From CADCVW01 sp964251385 (GTDB taxonomy: Bacteria; Pseudomonadota; Alphaproteobacteria; Sphingomonadales; Sphingomonadaceae), in assembly GCA_964251385.1 (NCBI GenBank), contig CAXUJK010000001.1, positions 806,001-870,000 of the forward strand: 64,000 nucleotides of DNA. The letters run 5' to 3'. Under the pieces are notes generated by a model, which made no database searches, was not told the origin of the DNA, and saw only the letters and a list, made by a program, of their open reading frames with translations. Position numbers and translations under genes: made by a program. Shown piece by piece: positions 35,210-44,376 of this stretch; the first letter of the stretch is position 1; each line of letters opens with the position of its first letter.

Positions 35210-35668
35210 ATGGACGAGCAATCCTGCAAACGCCTGGCGACCGCCATCTCGGCCCTGATCGCCCGGTTCAAGGTCGGTCCCGAAAACTCGCCGTATGAGC
35301 ATCTCACCCTGACCGACGCGTCGGTGGTCTCCTGCCTCTGGCAAGCCGCGGCTGAAGGACGGGAGCCGATCCAGAAGGAGGTGGCCGAGTCTCTCGGATT
35401 GCCAAAGACTACCATGACCAGCGCGGTGAAGCGCTTGAGCGCGCGCGGCCTGGTGGAGCAAGGCCCAGGTGCAACGGATGCTCGGTCCAGAACCCTGCAT
35501 TTGACCGCCGACGGGCAGAAACTCGGAACTGGACTCAAGCAGGCGCAGATCGGGGCGAGCATGGCGATCCTGCAAAGCCTCCCGGCACGCGACCAATCGC
35601 GATTGATCGAGCTTCTGGAGACGGTCGCGGCGAAATTGGCGACCGAGGCGTCATCCCCGCGAAGATAG
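35210..35668 (+). CDS. MarR-family transcriptional regulator
   Basis: 152-aa winged-helix regulator. The DNA-binding part is in the middle: PIQKEVAESLGLPKTTMTSAVKRLSARGLVEQ in family order, with LPKTTMTSAVKRL as recognition helix and the wing DARSRTLHLTADG. Long N- and C-terminal helices provide dimerisation. It is followed after 69 bp by a SRPBCC-domain gene on the same strand, with a palindrome overlapping the MarR stop codon. Confidence 0.92.
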   Translation: MDEQSCKRLATAISALIARFKVGPENSPYEHLTLTDASVVSCLWQAAAEGREPIQKEVAESLGLPKTTMTSAVKRLSARGLVEQGPGATDARSRTLHLTADGQKLGTGLKQAQIGASMAILQSLPARDQSRLIELLETVAAKLATEASSPRR

Positions 35669-35683
35669 TGCGTCCATCGCACT
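35667..35683. promoter_or_regulatory. MarR-type operator before the SRPBCC gene
   Basis: Perfect inverted repeat AGTGCG-TCCAT-CGCACT, followed by another GATAGTGCG half at 35685-35693. Its position between marR and the SRPBCC gene suggests MarR represses the downstream gene from an internal promoter. Confidence 0.68.
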
Positions 35684-35737
35684 TGATAGTGCGAACATCG
35701 TACCACACTTCAGGTGTTCCAACCTGGAGGACGATTG

Positions 35738-36334
35738 ATGCCAACCGTAATTGCCGCTACCGACGCGCCGCCCGTCGTCACCGTTCCGTACAGGTCGCCG
35801 GCTATGAGCGGCCCTCGCGCCACGGTTAGAACCAGCGCTGCGGTGCCGCTCGCGGCGGCATGGGAGGCCTTTGTTCCAGTCGCCCTCTCCGAGGTTTTCT
35901 CGAAGTCGAAGGGACCTGTTCCCGCCGTGCGCGGCACCAGCGGCCAGGACGGGCGCTGGGACGTCGTAGGGCGCAGCCGGTCCGTGCATCTGAGCGACGG
36001 CAGCGTTGTGCGTGAGGAGATCATGGCCAGCGACCCGAGCGGTGGTGCCCGTCCGACCGGGAACGTCGCTACGTTCACTTACCGTGTTTCGGGATTCTCG
36101 GGTCCGCTCGGTCTCCTGGCAAAAGAAGCTCATGGTACTTGGCGGTTCAAGCAAGTCAGCCCCGAAATGACCGCCATCCAATGGACGTACACCTTCGTGC
36201 CCAAAAATTGGCTGGGGTCGGTGCCGCTCCGCCTGGTGCTGGCGACGTTCTGGCGCGCTTACATGCGCGACGGTATCGAGAACATCAGACTCATCGCGGA
36301 ACGTCAGCATGAGCAGGACAGACATCGTGTGTGA
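35738..36334 (+). CDS. SRPBCC (START/polyketide cyclase-like) protein
   Basis: 198-aa helix-grip protein. The N-terminal strand-helix RTSAAVPLAAAWEAFVPV, central strands (GRWDVVGRSRSVHLSDGS) and a long final helix (LRLVLATFWRAYMRDGIENI, truncated to YMRDGIENI) match the hydrophobic-ligand-binding fold. Such proteins bind lipids, polyketides or aromatics. The ATG at 35738 follows CTGGAGG at 7-8 bp. Likely controlled by the upstream MarR. Confidence 0.78.
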   Translation: MPTVIAATDAPPVVTVPYRSPAMSGPRATVRTSAAVPLAAAWEAFVPVALSEVFSKSKGPVPAVRGTSGQDGRWDVVGRSRSVHLSDGSVVREEIMASDPSGGARPTGNVATFTYRVSGFSGPLGLLAKEAHGTWRFKQVSPEMTAIQWTYTFVPKNWLGSVPLRLVLATFWRAYMRDGIENIRLIAERQHEQDRHRV

Positions 36335-36358
36335 CGTCTCACGGAGGACGGCAGCGAG

Positions 36359-36417
36359 AACCCAAAAGCTGACATACGAGGCCCCTTTGGCGCTGCCGAG
36401 GACCGGACGTTCGTCAT
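36359..36417 (+). repeat. intergenic 60-bp repeat, copy 8
   Basis: Begins AACCCAAAAGCTGACATAC and ends ACCGGACGTTCGTCAT; preceded by GACGGCAGCGAG as in other copies. Convergent gap between SRPBCC and the phosphoesterase. Confidence 0.72.
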
Positions 36418-36470
36418 GCGGGGCCGAAGTCTAGACCTGGCCGATGACGGTGCATCCAGCGTCCGCGTCC

Positions 36471-37583
36471 CTAGCTCTCTCGCTTTGCGCGAAGCGTGAT
36501 CCGCGTCAGTTCCGATGGCCGGCCTAAACGCAGGGCGAAGCCGGGCCAGAGCGCGGTGCCGTTATTGACGTAGAGAGTCATGCCGCCGACGTCGTAATGG
36601 CCCGATACGAACCCGCCGTTGGAGCGCGCTACTACGCGATCCAGGCCGAGGATCATGCCGCCGTGCGTGTGCCCGGAAAGCTGAACCGCAACGCCCCTGG
36701 CCGCCGCGGCCCTGGCGTTCTTCGGTTGATGGTCCAGCAAGAGCACCGGCACGCCCGCCGGCGCACCGGCAAGTGCGGCACGGAGGTCGGGCCCAGCCTC
36801 CCCCGCACGCGGTGCGGACAAATCCGTAATGCCAGCAAGGACGAGGCGCCCGGCCCCGCGGGAAAGAACGGCGTGCGCGTTGGGCAACATGCGAAAGCCC
36901 AGGCCGTTCAGATGCCCCATCCATTCCGGATATCTGAAGAAATACTCGTGATTGCCTGGAATGGCATAGACTCCGTCCGGCGCGCGCAGATCGCGCAGCG
37001 GCTCGACGTCGGCACGGCGCATGGCGACGGAGCCGTCGATGAAGTCGCCCGTGACGACGATCAGATCGACGCCGGTCGCGTTTGCCCGATCCACGACGCT
37101 GCGCGTCCAGTTCGCCGGGAACAGGCGGCTGATGTGAAGATCGGTAAGCTGCAAAAGCCGGTACCCGTCATAGCTCGGCGGCAGGCCTCGAACCGCGATC
37201 TCGACATCCTTCACCGGCGGCACGCGCAGCGCGTTGGCGACGCCGATGCCGGCAAGCAGCGCGGCGGCCGCGGCTAGCGCGTAGCGCGCCGCGTCGGGAA
37301 TGCTGATCATCCTTCGCTTCATCAAGACGGTCGCCAATGCTCCCGTGTCCACGATCAACTGCAGAACCGCCAACAGCAAGGTGGCGCCGAACGCCCAATT
37401 GAACAGGATGACGATCTCCCGCGGAAACTCGGGGGCGAACACCGACCCGGAAGAAAGTCGGCTCCAGAAATGGTACTGTGACCCCGCGAGCAGCAGGGCG
37501 GCCGTGCCGATCTTCCATTCGATAGCCAATGTGAGGGGCCACAGCCAGCGCACGAGGACGAGCAGGCAAGGCAGGGTAAACAT
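36471..37583 (-). CDS. membrane metallophosphoesterase (YkuE-like)
   Basis: 370-aa calcineurin-type phosphoesterase anchored by an N-terminal membrane part: about four hydrophobic helices in residues 1-115. The catalytic domain has all dimetal motifs: LTDLHIS, VVTGDFIDG, IPGNHEYF and SGHTHGG. The catalytic part follows the last helix; orientation (in or out) is not clear, but YkuE/LpxH-like family members act on lipid-linked phosphates. Single gene between convergent and same-strand neighbours. Confidence 0.9.
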   Translation of the reverse strand: MFTLPCLLVLVRWLWPLTLAIEWKIGTAALLLAGSQYHFWSRLSSGSVFAPEFPREIVILFNWAFGATLLLAVLQLIVDTGALATVLMKRRMISIPDAARYALAAAAALLAGIGVANALRVPPVKDVEIAVRGLPPSYDGYRLLQLTDLHISRLFPANWTRSVVDRANATGVDLIVVTGDFIDGSVAMRRADVEPLRDLRAPDGVYAIPGNHEYFFRYPEWMGHLNGLGFRMLPNAHAVLSRGAGRLVLAGITDLSAPRAGEAGPDLRAALAGAPAGVPVLLLDHQPKNARAAAARGVAVQLSGHTHGGMILGLDRVVARSNGGFVSGHYDVGGMTLYVNNGTALWPGFALRLGRPSELTRITLRAKRES

Positions 37584-37837
37584 GAGGTGAAAGATCTTGC
37601 GTCTCCGATGGGCAGCAGGACCGGCTGCTTCGAGGTTAGCCGTACATCATCGGCAAGGCGGCGGTAGCGCCGCCAGCGGCCCACTTGCATGTTGGGTCAG
37701 GGCTCAGCTTCAGGCTCGCCTGGACTGCCGTTCTCTGGCGCAGGCGCTCTACTGGTTTGGCGCCGCTCACCGCCGCCGCGCTCACCTTTCCGGCCTGGCT
37801 CAACGTCGGCAGGTCCTTCGGCGCCGCCCGGAGCGCC

Positions 37838-39059
37838 TCAGCTCCTCATCGTCCCGTCAGGCTTCAACTTGACGGTCCGACCGGCCTCCGCGGATGCGTA
37901 TATGGCCTCGATCAAGCGCAGGTCTCGCAGGCCCATCTCGCCAGGCGTCCTGATCGAAGTGCCGTCGCGTATCGCGCCGGCAAAATGATCCAGCTGGCGC
38001 GAGAACTGGACAGTGGGGTCGCCCGGGCTGAACTCGCGAGGCTCGCCGCCTTCCAGCGTCATCTTCTGGCCTGAATAGCTGGTCGCGGGGTCCATGATCA
38101 GCGCCCCGGCCGTGCCGCGCGCGTGGGCGAAGTTGGTGCCTGACGAGTCATAGGATGTGGCAAGCTGCGCAACCGCGCCCGACGGAAACCGCCATTGTGA
38201 GGAAACATGGGCGAAGATTTCGGAAAAGCGGGGGGTCGCCGGCGGGTCGGAATGTGGTGGCGCTGATGCTCTCGGGCATCTCCCGCGCTAAATAGAGAGC
38301 GGCCTGGAGGCCGTAGATCCCCAGATCCTCGAGCGGGCCGCCTCCCGCCAGTGCGCGGTTCGCCCGCCAGTTCTCGCCCGGGCTCGTTGGACCCATCCGA
38401 TAGGATTGCTCGCTCCGGATCAGCCGAAGCTGCCCGAAGGCATTTTGCGCCATCAGCTCCATGGCTTTCAGGTTGTGCGGCTCGAAGTGCGAGCGGTAGG
38501 CGATCATCATCTTCCGGTCCGCACGGCGGCTTGCCGCGATCATGTGCTCGCACTCGGCACTGGAAAGCGCCATGGGCTTCTCGCAGAGGACGTGCTTGCC
38601 GGCTGCGAACGCTCGAGTTGCCCAATCTGCATGCAGGCCACTGGGCACAACGACGTAAACCGCGTCGACCCGATTGTCCGAAGCGAGCTTCGCAAAGGTC
38701 TCGTAGGAGTATCGCGCATCGGCCGGAACGCCGTAGGAGTCGCCCACTCTGCGCAGTTTGTCGGGGTTGCCGGACACGAGGGCCGCGACATGCGCTCGCT
38801 CCGCCTGCGCGAACCGTGGCATCATTTGTTTCAGCGCGTAATTGCCCAGACCTACGACCGCGAAGCCGACGCTGTCCGCTCGCTTTCGTTGCGGCGGGGT
38901 GGCCGGCAGTTCGACTCCGTCCGGCATCCGCTGACCGGCCGCGCGGGCGGCGCCGCGCGCCTGCAACAATGCAGCAGCTGGCTTGGCCGTTAGTGCAAGG
39001 GATGCGACCGTCACGCCTCCGCCCAATAAGCCCCGCCGGGTCACGCCATCTCCGATCAT
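37838..39059 (-). pseudogene. Tat-exported Gfo/Idh/MocA oxidoreductase, frameshifted in a G/C run
   Basis: Glucose-fructose-oxidoreductase-like enzyme of about 406 aa if whole. Tat signal VTRRGLLGGG at the N-terminus; Rossmann loop VVGLGNYA; the family motif EKPMALS; AYRSHFEPHN; and LGIYGLQAALY. After FRPAGDP the frame goes wrong in a run of six C (38230-38235 on the plus strand); with five, the product continues RFSEIFAHVSSQWRF and GAVAQLATSYDS to the proper C-terminus (RLIEAIYASAEAGRTVKL) at 37838. Single-nucleotide length change in a homopolymer is a typical sequencing error or phase-variable site. Confidence 0.88.
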
Positions 39060-39312
39060 GAACTGCCTCCTGTTCGATCTTGCCGGCACTCTTTCACTTA
39101 GCTGCGGCTGGCACCACCAGCGCATTTCGGCCGATTACGCCAGGGGCGTAGCGTCGGATTTCCAATCCGCACAGCGTGGGCTTCGGTCGCTGGGCCACTG
39201 CGTGCGATCTTGAAAGATTCGCTGCTAAGGCGAGCGGGAACCGACGAGCGTCGCCTCAAATGCGGAGACGGCAGGCGAAGCCGCTTAGCTCTCGCTGCGC
39301 GCCGACGACCTT

Positions 39313-39370
39313 GACCCAATCCCGGTCATTCAGCGGCACCTAGCCCCTCCACGAAAGCGGCCGCTCGTGA
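39313..39370 (+). repeat. intergenic 60-bp repeat, copy 9
   Basis: Begins GACCCAATCCCGGTCATTC and ends AAGCGGCCGCTCGTGA. It is in the 380-bp divergent gap 39060-39439 between the Gfo/Idh gene and the TfoX gene; this copy is the weakest at the right end. Confidence 0.55.
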
Positions 39371-39439
39371 GTCGCGATTGGCGACGCGAACGGTGGACGG
39401 GATGTTGTCTGGGGCGACGCTCGTCTGTTACGCTGGGGC

Positions 39440-39775
39440 ATGGCAACGCAGCAATGCACGATCGATTACCTGATCGAACAGGCGACCGGCGCGGGCACCG
39501 TGTCGACCAAACCGATGTTCGGGGAGTACGGCGTGTACGTCGACGGCAAGATGATTGGGTCGGTCTGCGACGATCAGCTCTTCGTGAAGCCGACGGCATC
39601 GGGCCGCGTCCATGCCGAACCGGTGTCGGACGCGCCGCCGTATCCGGGTGGCAAACCGCAGATGCTAATCGAGGCCGATCGATGGGACGATGCCGAGTGG
39701 CTCGGCGAGCTGCTGCGCGTCACGGCGACCGAGCTGCCGACACCCAAGCCGCGGAAACCGAAGCGGGGCACGTAA
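39440..39775 (+). CDS. TfoX/Sxy N-terminal domain protein
   Basis: 111-aa protein with the TfoX N-terminal fold: VSTKPMFGEYGVYVDGKMIGSVCDDQLFVKP, in parts PMFGEYGVYVDG and DDQLFVKPT. It ends with a Lys/Pro-rich tail (TPKPRKPKRGT). The DNA-uptake C-terminal domain of full TfoX/Sxy is missing, as is usual for alphaproteobacterial single-domain members. No neighbour suggests a competence role. Confidence 0.85.
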   Translation: MATQQCTIDYLIEQATGAGTVSTKPMFGEYGVYVDGKMIGSVCDDQLFVKPTASGRVHAEPVSDAPPYPGGKPQMLIEADRWDDAEWLGELLRVTATELPTPKPRKPKRGT

Positions 39776-39792
39776 GCACCCGCGGCGGAAGG

Positions 39793-39851
39793 GACTCACA
39801 AGCGGCCGCTAAGACCGCCCTTCTCGCTCCCCAACTCCCGCCATTCGTTCA
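39793..39851 (+). repeat. intergenic 60-bp repeat, copy 10
   Basis: Begins GACTCACAAGCGGCCGCT and ends TCCCGCCATTCGTTCA. Lies between the TfoX gene and the next plus-strand gene. Confidence 0.72.
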
Positions 39852-39978
39852 GGTCGGTCTAAGGGCCGCTATCGGCGTCCCGGATCAGTCGTCCAGACGT
39901 TTTGGACGGGTGAAATGCAGACCATCACTTTTGCGTCAGCTACTTGAGTTGCAGCCGGCGAGGCCTCAATGACGGGCG

Positions 39979-40581
39979 ATGTTTCAAGACAACTTCGTGG
40001 ATCTTTCGGCGACCACGATGATCGACCCCGCGTTGAAGATCGTACTCCGCATGGGGCGGCTGAACCTGGAAATGAACGGCGTCCAGGAGGTCGATGTCTT
40101 TCACGATCCCGAAATTTGTGTGGATCGGCTGATGATGCTGGAATCAGAGTCTCCATATGTTGCAGGCTCGTCGAACCCGTTGCTGGCCGGTGCTTCAGAC
40201 GTCCTCATTCCCTTTGTCTCGCGGGCGAGAACGGCGCTCATGGGATTTGGGTTCTCCCGGACACTTACAAGCGATCGAGTCATCTGGTCGAACAGGCGCG
40301 ACGCATACGGACTTCAGCTCCAGAAGAAATCGGTTGAAGCCATGTGCATTCCAGGGATTTCAGACGATCCCCTTCAGCTTATCGCCTACTTGTTGAGCAA
40401 GTTCATCTCGCTTCGAGATTGGGACCAATCTGTGCCAGCGGACAAGAAGGCGCGGATTGGCCGCATAGAGCTTCACATGGAAAAGAGTTTTTGCGACGGG
40501 ATCACGAAGGTCACAGGGCAGGCCTATACCACGGCTTCGAACCAAACGGTTGTTCTCGGGTCACGTGAGATCAACCGATAA
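39979..40581 (+). CDS. hypothetical protein (200 aa)
   Basis: Not recognised. A soluble protein with mixed helix and strand character: start MFQDNFVDLSATT, a middle rich in Ser/Ala (SPYVAGSSNPLLAGAS), and a C-terminal half RIGRIELHMEKSFCDGI. No signal peptide or membrane segment. Its codon bias is slightly less GC-rich than neighbours. It is flanked on both sides by 60-bp repeats (copies 10 and 11). Confidence 0.6.
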   Translation: MFQDNFVDLSATTMIDPALKIVLRMGRLNLEMNGVQEVDVFHDPEICVDRLMMLESESPYVAGSSNPLLAGASDVLIPFVSRARTALMGFGFSRTLTSDRVIWSNRRDAYGLQLQKKSVEAMCIPGISDDPLQLIAYLLSKFISLRDWDQSVPADKKARIGRIELHMEKSFCDGITKVTGQAYTTASNQTVVLGSREINR

Positions 40582-40662
40582 GATCGCGCCCATCTAACAC
40601 TGTCATCGTCGGTACTACTCGCCCTTGGAGCGTTCGGTTTCCCACGGCTTCGCGGCGGCGAG

Positions 40663-40721
40663 GACCCACAAGCAGCCATTCTCCGCCGCTTCTAAGCTGC
40701 CCAGTTACGGTCATTCGTTCA
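40663..40721 (+). repeat. intergenic 60-bp repeat, copy 11
   Basis: Begins GACCCACAAGCAGCCATTC and ends TTACGGTCATTCGTTCA, preceded by GGCTTCGCGGCGGCGAG, which matches the box before copies 3 and 4. Lies in the 305-bp convergent gap 40582-40886; nothing else is seen there. Confidence 0.75.
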
Positions 40722-40886
40722 GCTTATGCTTTCGGCCTGCATTGGCGAACGCAGAAGGTCCGCTTTAGTGACTTAAGTACGCGGAAGCGGACGTTTGATC
40801 GCGACACAAACCAGCAGGCGCCGATTGCGCGCTATGAAGAGCGAGGTTGTAGCGTCGTGTGTTTATCGCAGGTTCGTGAGCAGCGA

Positions 40887-41327
40887 CTAATCGATGCAGA
40901 TGGTACCCTGCGCCCGCCCGTTCTCGACGCGCGTGCTGCACCCAAAGCGATCGCTCGTCGGCTGGCACATACCGGCGACCACTTCGCCGGGACTTACGCC
41001 AACATCCGGCCCGGCCCTGCAATCCCCTAGACACTGACTGCCCGAACTGCAGCTCTTCCCCGCGTCCGCGTACGCAACGATGCACTGCATCGTGCGAAGG
41101 CGCCCGACAGGCTGGAGCACGCCGCCTGCTCTGGTGCATGCCGCCGCGCTCGTCGACACGGCAGGCATGTGATGGTTGACCGATACCGCGCGAGGAGGCG
41201 GAGGCGCACAACAGGCCAGCGCGAATACACCGGCCGCCAAAGGGCCGAGCCCAACGAGCTTGCTGCACGCAGGTTTTGGAAGGGGCAGCCCCAGTCTTCG
41301 TCCGCCATTCATTGTGCTTCTCGCCAT
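40887..41327 (-). CDS. Cys-rich putative lipoprotein (146 aa)
   Basis: Exported protein with a hydrophobic N-terminus ending in ALACCAPPPP, a plausible lipobox with Cys at about residue 39. The mature part holds eight further Cys in a regular pattern (CTRAGG, MQCIVAY, KSCSSGSQC, GDC, GMC, FGC, TICID), implying several disulfides. No catalytic motif. The ATG at 41327 overlaps the upstream secreted protein gene by 19 bp, so both are in one operon. Alternative starts further in would weaken the signal peptide. Confidence 0.68.
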   Translation of the reverse strand: MARSTMNGGRRLGLPLPKPACSKLVGLGPLAAGVFALACCAPPPPRAVSVNHHMPAVSTSAAACTRAGGVLQPVGRLRTMQCIVAYADAGKSCSSGSQCLGDCRAGPDVGVSPGEVVAGMCQPTSDRFGCSTRVENGRAQGTICID

Positions 41328-41617
41328 CCCTTGGCTTCCTCAACAGCGACTTTCTTGGTGCGCCGGTTAAAGAGACAAAGCACGGTGCCGTGAGCACCTT
41401 TCAAGCGAGCTTGCGGGTAGATGCCCGTGACAAGAAGCGCGACACTGCCAACGCTGTCATCGAAGAGGATCGGGCTGGACACGCGCGGTCGCCGGAACCC
41501 CGCCGCCGCGATGCAGCCGCGCTCCGCCTGTTTTCTGAGCTGTTTCCAAGCCGCCGGGCTCGACGCCTCCGCAGGCGAACAGAGCAGGATCGCTCCGAAG
41601 ATCATCAAGTGGCGCAT
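41309..41617 (-). CDS. small secreted hypothetical protein (102 aa)
   Basis: Begins MRHLMIFGAILLCSPAEA, a clear Sec signal peptide with cleavage after AEA near residue 18. The mature domain of about 84 aa is basic, with one Cys pair (RGCIAA and TVLCLFNRR) that could form a disulfide, and beta-like strands (VGSVALLVTGIYP). Function unknown. It overlaps the Cys-rich lipoprotein gene, suggesting a periplasmic pair. Confidence 0.65.
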   Translation of the reverse strand: MRHLMIFGAILLCSPAEASSPAAWKQLRKQAERGCIAAAGFRRPRVSSPILFDDSVGSVALLVTGIYPQARLKGAHGTVLCLFNRRTKKVAVEEAKGWREAQ

Positions 41618-41793
41618 TTCGTGTCCTGACTAAAAAAATCGCAGTATCCAGACCCCTAGGTCAGCTGAGGATCGCGCGCGATCATACCAAAGGCTGATCT
41701 GCCCATCCAAACGTCGATCTGTTCGGCCGGGCCGGGTGAGTTCATTCCCTCTGCACTCAGTCGAACCCTCAACCATCCTCAAAGGAACCATGG

Positions 41794-42663
41794 ATGAACG
41801 TGCAAGCTCCAGTGCGCCTTCCCCCTCAGGACGCACAAGACATAGCGGCCTTGGTTGAGCGCACGAACGCCACGGGCTTGCAGCCTGTCGTCTTCGTTCA
41901 TGGTCTCTGGCTGCTGGCGAGCAGCTGGGATCGGTGGGCCGCTCTGTTCGAGGACGCGGGGTATGTCGCGCTAGCGCCGGGCTGGCCCGACGATCCGGAG
42001 ACCGTCGAGGAAGCGACCGCCCGACCGGAGGTCTTCGCGGGCAAGACGGTTGGACAAGTGGCCGATCACTAGGACCGCATCATCCGCGGGCTTATCCGGA
42101 AGCCGGCGCTCGTCGGACATTCTTTCGGAGGGCTCCTCGTCCAGATCCTCGCCGGTCGCGGCCTGTCGGCAGCCACCGTTGCGATCGATCCCGCACCGTT
42201 CCGTGGCGTGCTTCCTCTCCCCTTCTCGTCGCTGAAGTCGGCATGGCCGGTCCTGGGCAACCCGGCCAATCTTGGCCGCGCCGTGCCTCTGAGCTACCAA
42301 CAGTTTCGGTTCGGGTTCGCCAACGCGGTCGATGAGCAGGAGGCTCGAGAGCTTTATCGGACGTTTGCCGTTCCCGCCCCCGGCGCGCCGTTGTTTCAGG
42401 CGGCGGCCGCGAATCTAAACCCTTGGACCGAAGCCGCGGTCGACAGCATGAACCCCGCGCGAGGACCGTTGCTGATCGTCTCGGGCGAAAAGGACAACAC
42501 CGTTCCGTGGTCGATCGCCAACGCGTCCTTCCACAGACAGAACCGCAACGCCGGAACTACCCAGATCTTGGAGATGCCGGGTCGCGGCCATTCACTGACC
42601 ATCGATGGCGGCTGGCGCGAGGTCGCTCAAACCGCAGCGGACTTCATCGAGCAATTTGCTTGA
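41794..42663 (+). pseudogene. alpha/beta hydrolase interrupted by an in-frame TAG
   Basis: A hydrolase of about 289 codons in one frame, with a single amber stop at 42070-42072 (after GQVADH; homologues in this position usually carry Tyr, one base away). Before it: FVHGLWLLASSWDRW. After it, still in frame: PALVGHSFGGLL with the nucleophile Ser, GEKDNTVP with Asp, and GRGHSL with His, then a normal C-terminus. The intact downstream frame suggests a recent substitution. As it stands only a 92-aa N-terminal piece would be made. Confidence 0.82.
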
Positions 42664-42758
42664 TGGCGAGGACGCGCAGCGTCTGGCGAGACGATTTGCC
42701 CAGGCGCGACAGCGTGGTAGTCAGGGTGCGCACGCCATCAGATGCGACGGGGGATCGC

Positions 42759-44376
42759 ATGTCCGCCCACAACGCCGTCGACGACGTCTTTCTCGACCTG
42801 CTTCAGGAAAGCGTGTTCACGCGCGACGCCGACGGACGCATCGCTTCGTGGAACCGGGCGTCCGAGATCATCTACGGATGGTCGCGGCACGAAGCGATCG
42901 GCAGGTCCGTGCACGAGCTTCTGCCATCGAGCCATGCTGTCCCTATCGAGACCCTTGAGCGCGAAGCGCTGCAACGCGGCACTTGGGCCGGTACGCTGAC
43001 TCGCTCGACTAAAGCCGGAGACCAGAGGCTTATCGAGGTTCAATGGTCCGCACGTGCCGACCAGGGTTCGGGGGGCTTCTGGAGACCGGCCGCGACGTGA
43101 CCGAGCAGCGGCGCGCCGAAGCGGAGTTGCGCAAGAGCGAGCACCGCTACCGCAACATGTTCCAGGCAATGGCCGCCTCCTTTTGGGAGCTCGACTTCTT
43201 CCCGGTGGGCGCCATGCTTCGCAAGCTGCGCGAAGGAGGTGTCACGGACTTCGCTGGCTACTTCCGTGACAATCCCGCCTTCGTGCGGGAGATGATGCGC
43301 GCGACCCGCATCATCGATGTCAATGAGCAGACAGTGGCGCTGTTCGGCAACGGCTCCAGGGACGCGCTGATGACGAGCCTCGACCTGTTCTGGCCCGAGG
43401 AAAGCAACGACATCTACCGGCAAGCGTCGTCGCCGCAGTCACCGGCAAGACGAGATATGCCGCCGAGACGGTCCTCCGCTCGATCGACGGCCGGTGTTTC
43501 GACGCCCTGTTCACCGCGTGCTTTCCCATGGACACGATGAACAAGGGAACGCTGCTGGTCGGAGTCATCGACATCAGCGATCGGGTCAGGGCGCAGGCAG
43601 CAGTCCTGAGCCTTCAGGCGGAGTTCGCCCATGCCGCCCGGGTGTCGATGCTAGGCGAGCTGACGGCCTCGATCGCTCACGAGGTCAATCAGCCTCTGGC
43701 CGCGATCGCCGCGAGCGGAGAGGCTGGGCTGCGGTGGCTCAATCGCGAACAGCCGAACCTGGATGAAGTGCGGACGCTGACTACGCGGGTCGTCGCCGAT
43801 GCCCGCCGCGCCGCCGACGTGATCTCGCGCGTGCGCTCGATGGCCGGGCACCGGACACCGACGTCGATGCGGGAAGCGATCAACTCCCTCATCGAGGAAG
43901 CCATGCTGTTCGTGCAGCACGAGGCGGAAGCCCGCGACGCGCGGATAACGCTCGACCTCGCGCCCCATCTTCCCGCGGTGATCGTCGATCGGACGCAGAT
44001 TCAGCAGGTTCTGATCAACCTCATCATCAATGCGATTCAGGCCATGGTCGATGCAGGAGACGCAACGCGGGACGTGATCGTGACATCCAGCCTCAAGACC
44101 GACGGCATGGTTGAAGTGACCGTGGAGGACAGCGGACCCGGCGTGGCTCTCTACCATCTCGACCGACTGTTCGAGAGCTTCTTCACGACCAAGTCCAGCG
44201 GGATGGGGATGGGGCTGCCCATTTGCCGTTCGATCGTCGAGGCACACGGGGGGCGGATCGCCGCCGCCGATGCGACCGGCGGGGGCGCCCTATTCTCCTT
44301 CACGCTACCCGGCGCGGAAGGCAGCAAGCCGCAATCGGATGCAGGATCAACTTTTCAGGAGAACGGGCATGAATGA
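42759..44376 (+). pseudogene. PAS-domain sensor histidine kinase, two frameshifts
   Basis: FixL-type kinase. First PAS (from ATG 42759): GRIASWNRASEIIYGWSRHEA. Then in a second frame a PAS-like module (RDVTEQRRAEAELRKSEHRY and WELDFFPVGAML). Then in a third frame the kinase: H-box SIAHEVNQPLAAI, N-box LINLIINAIQAM, DSGPGV and GMGMGLPICRSI. The first break is in the G-run near 43067-43072, the second near 43425; adding one G at each restores a continuous protein of about 540 aa. No membrane segment, so it would be cytosolic. Its stop overlaps the dienelactone hydrolase start. Confidence 0.85.

Noticed and set aside
42070..42072. Recoded amber codon (stop-codon readthrough) in the hydrolase
   Set aside because: No recoding element or reason is visible; simple substitution or base-call error is more likely.
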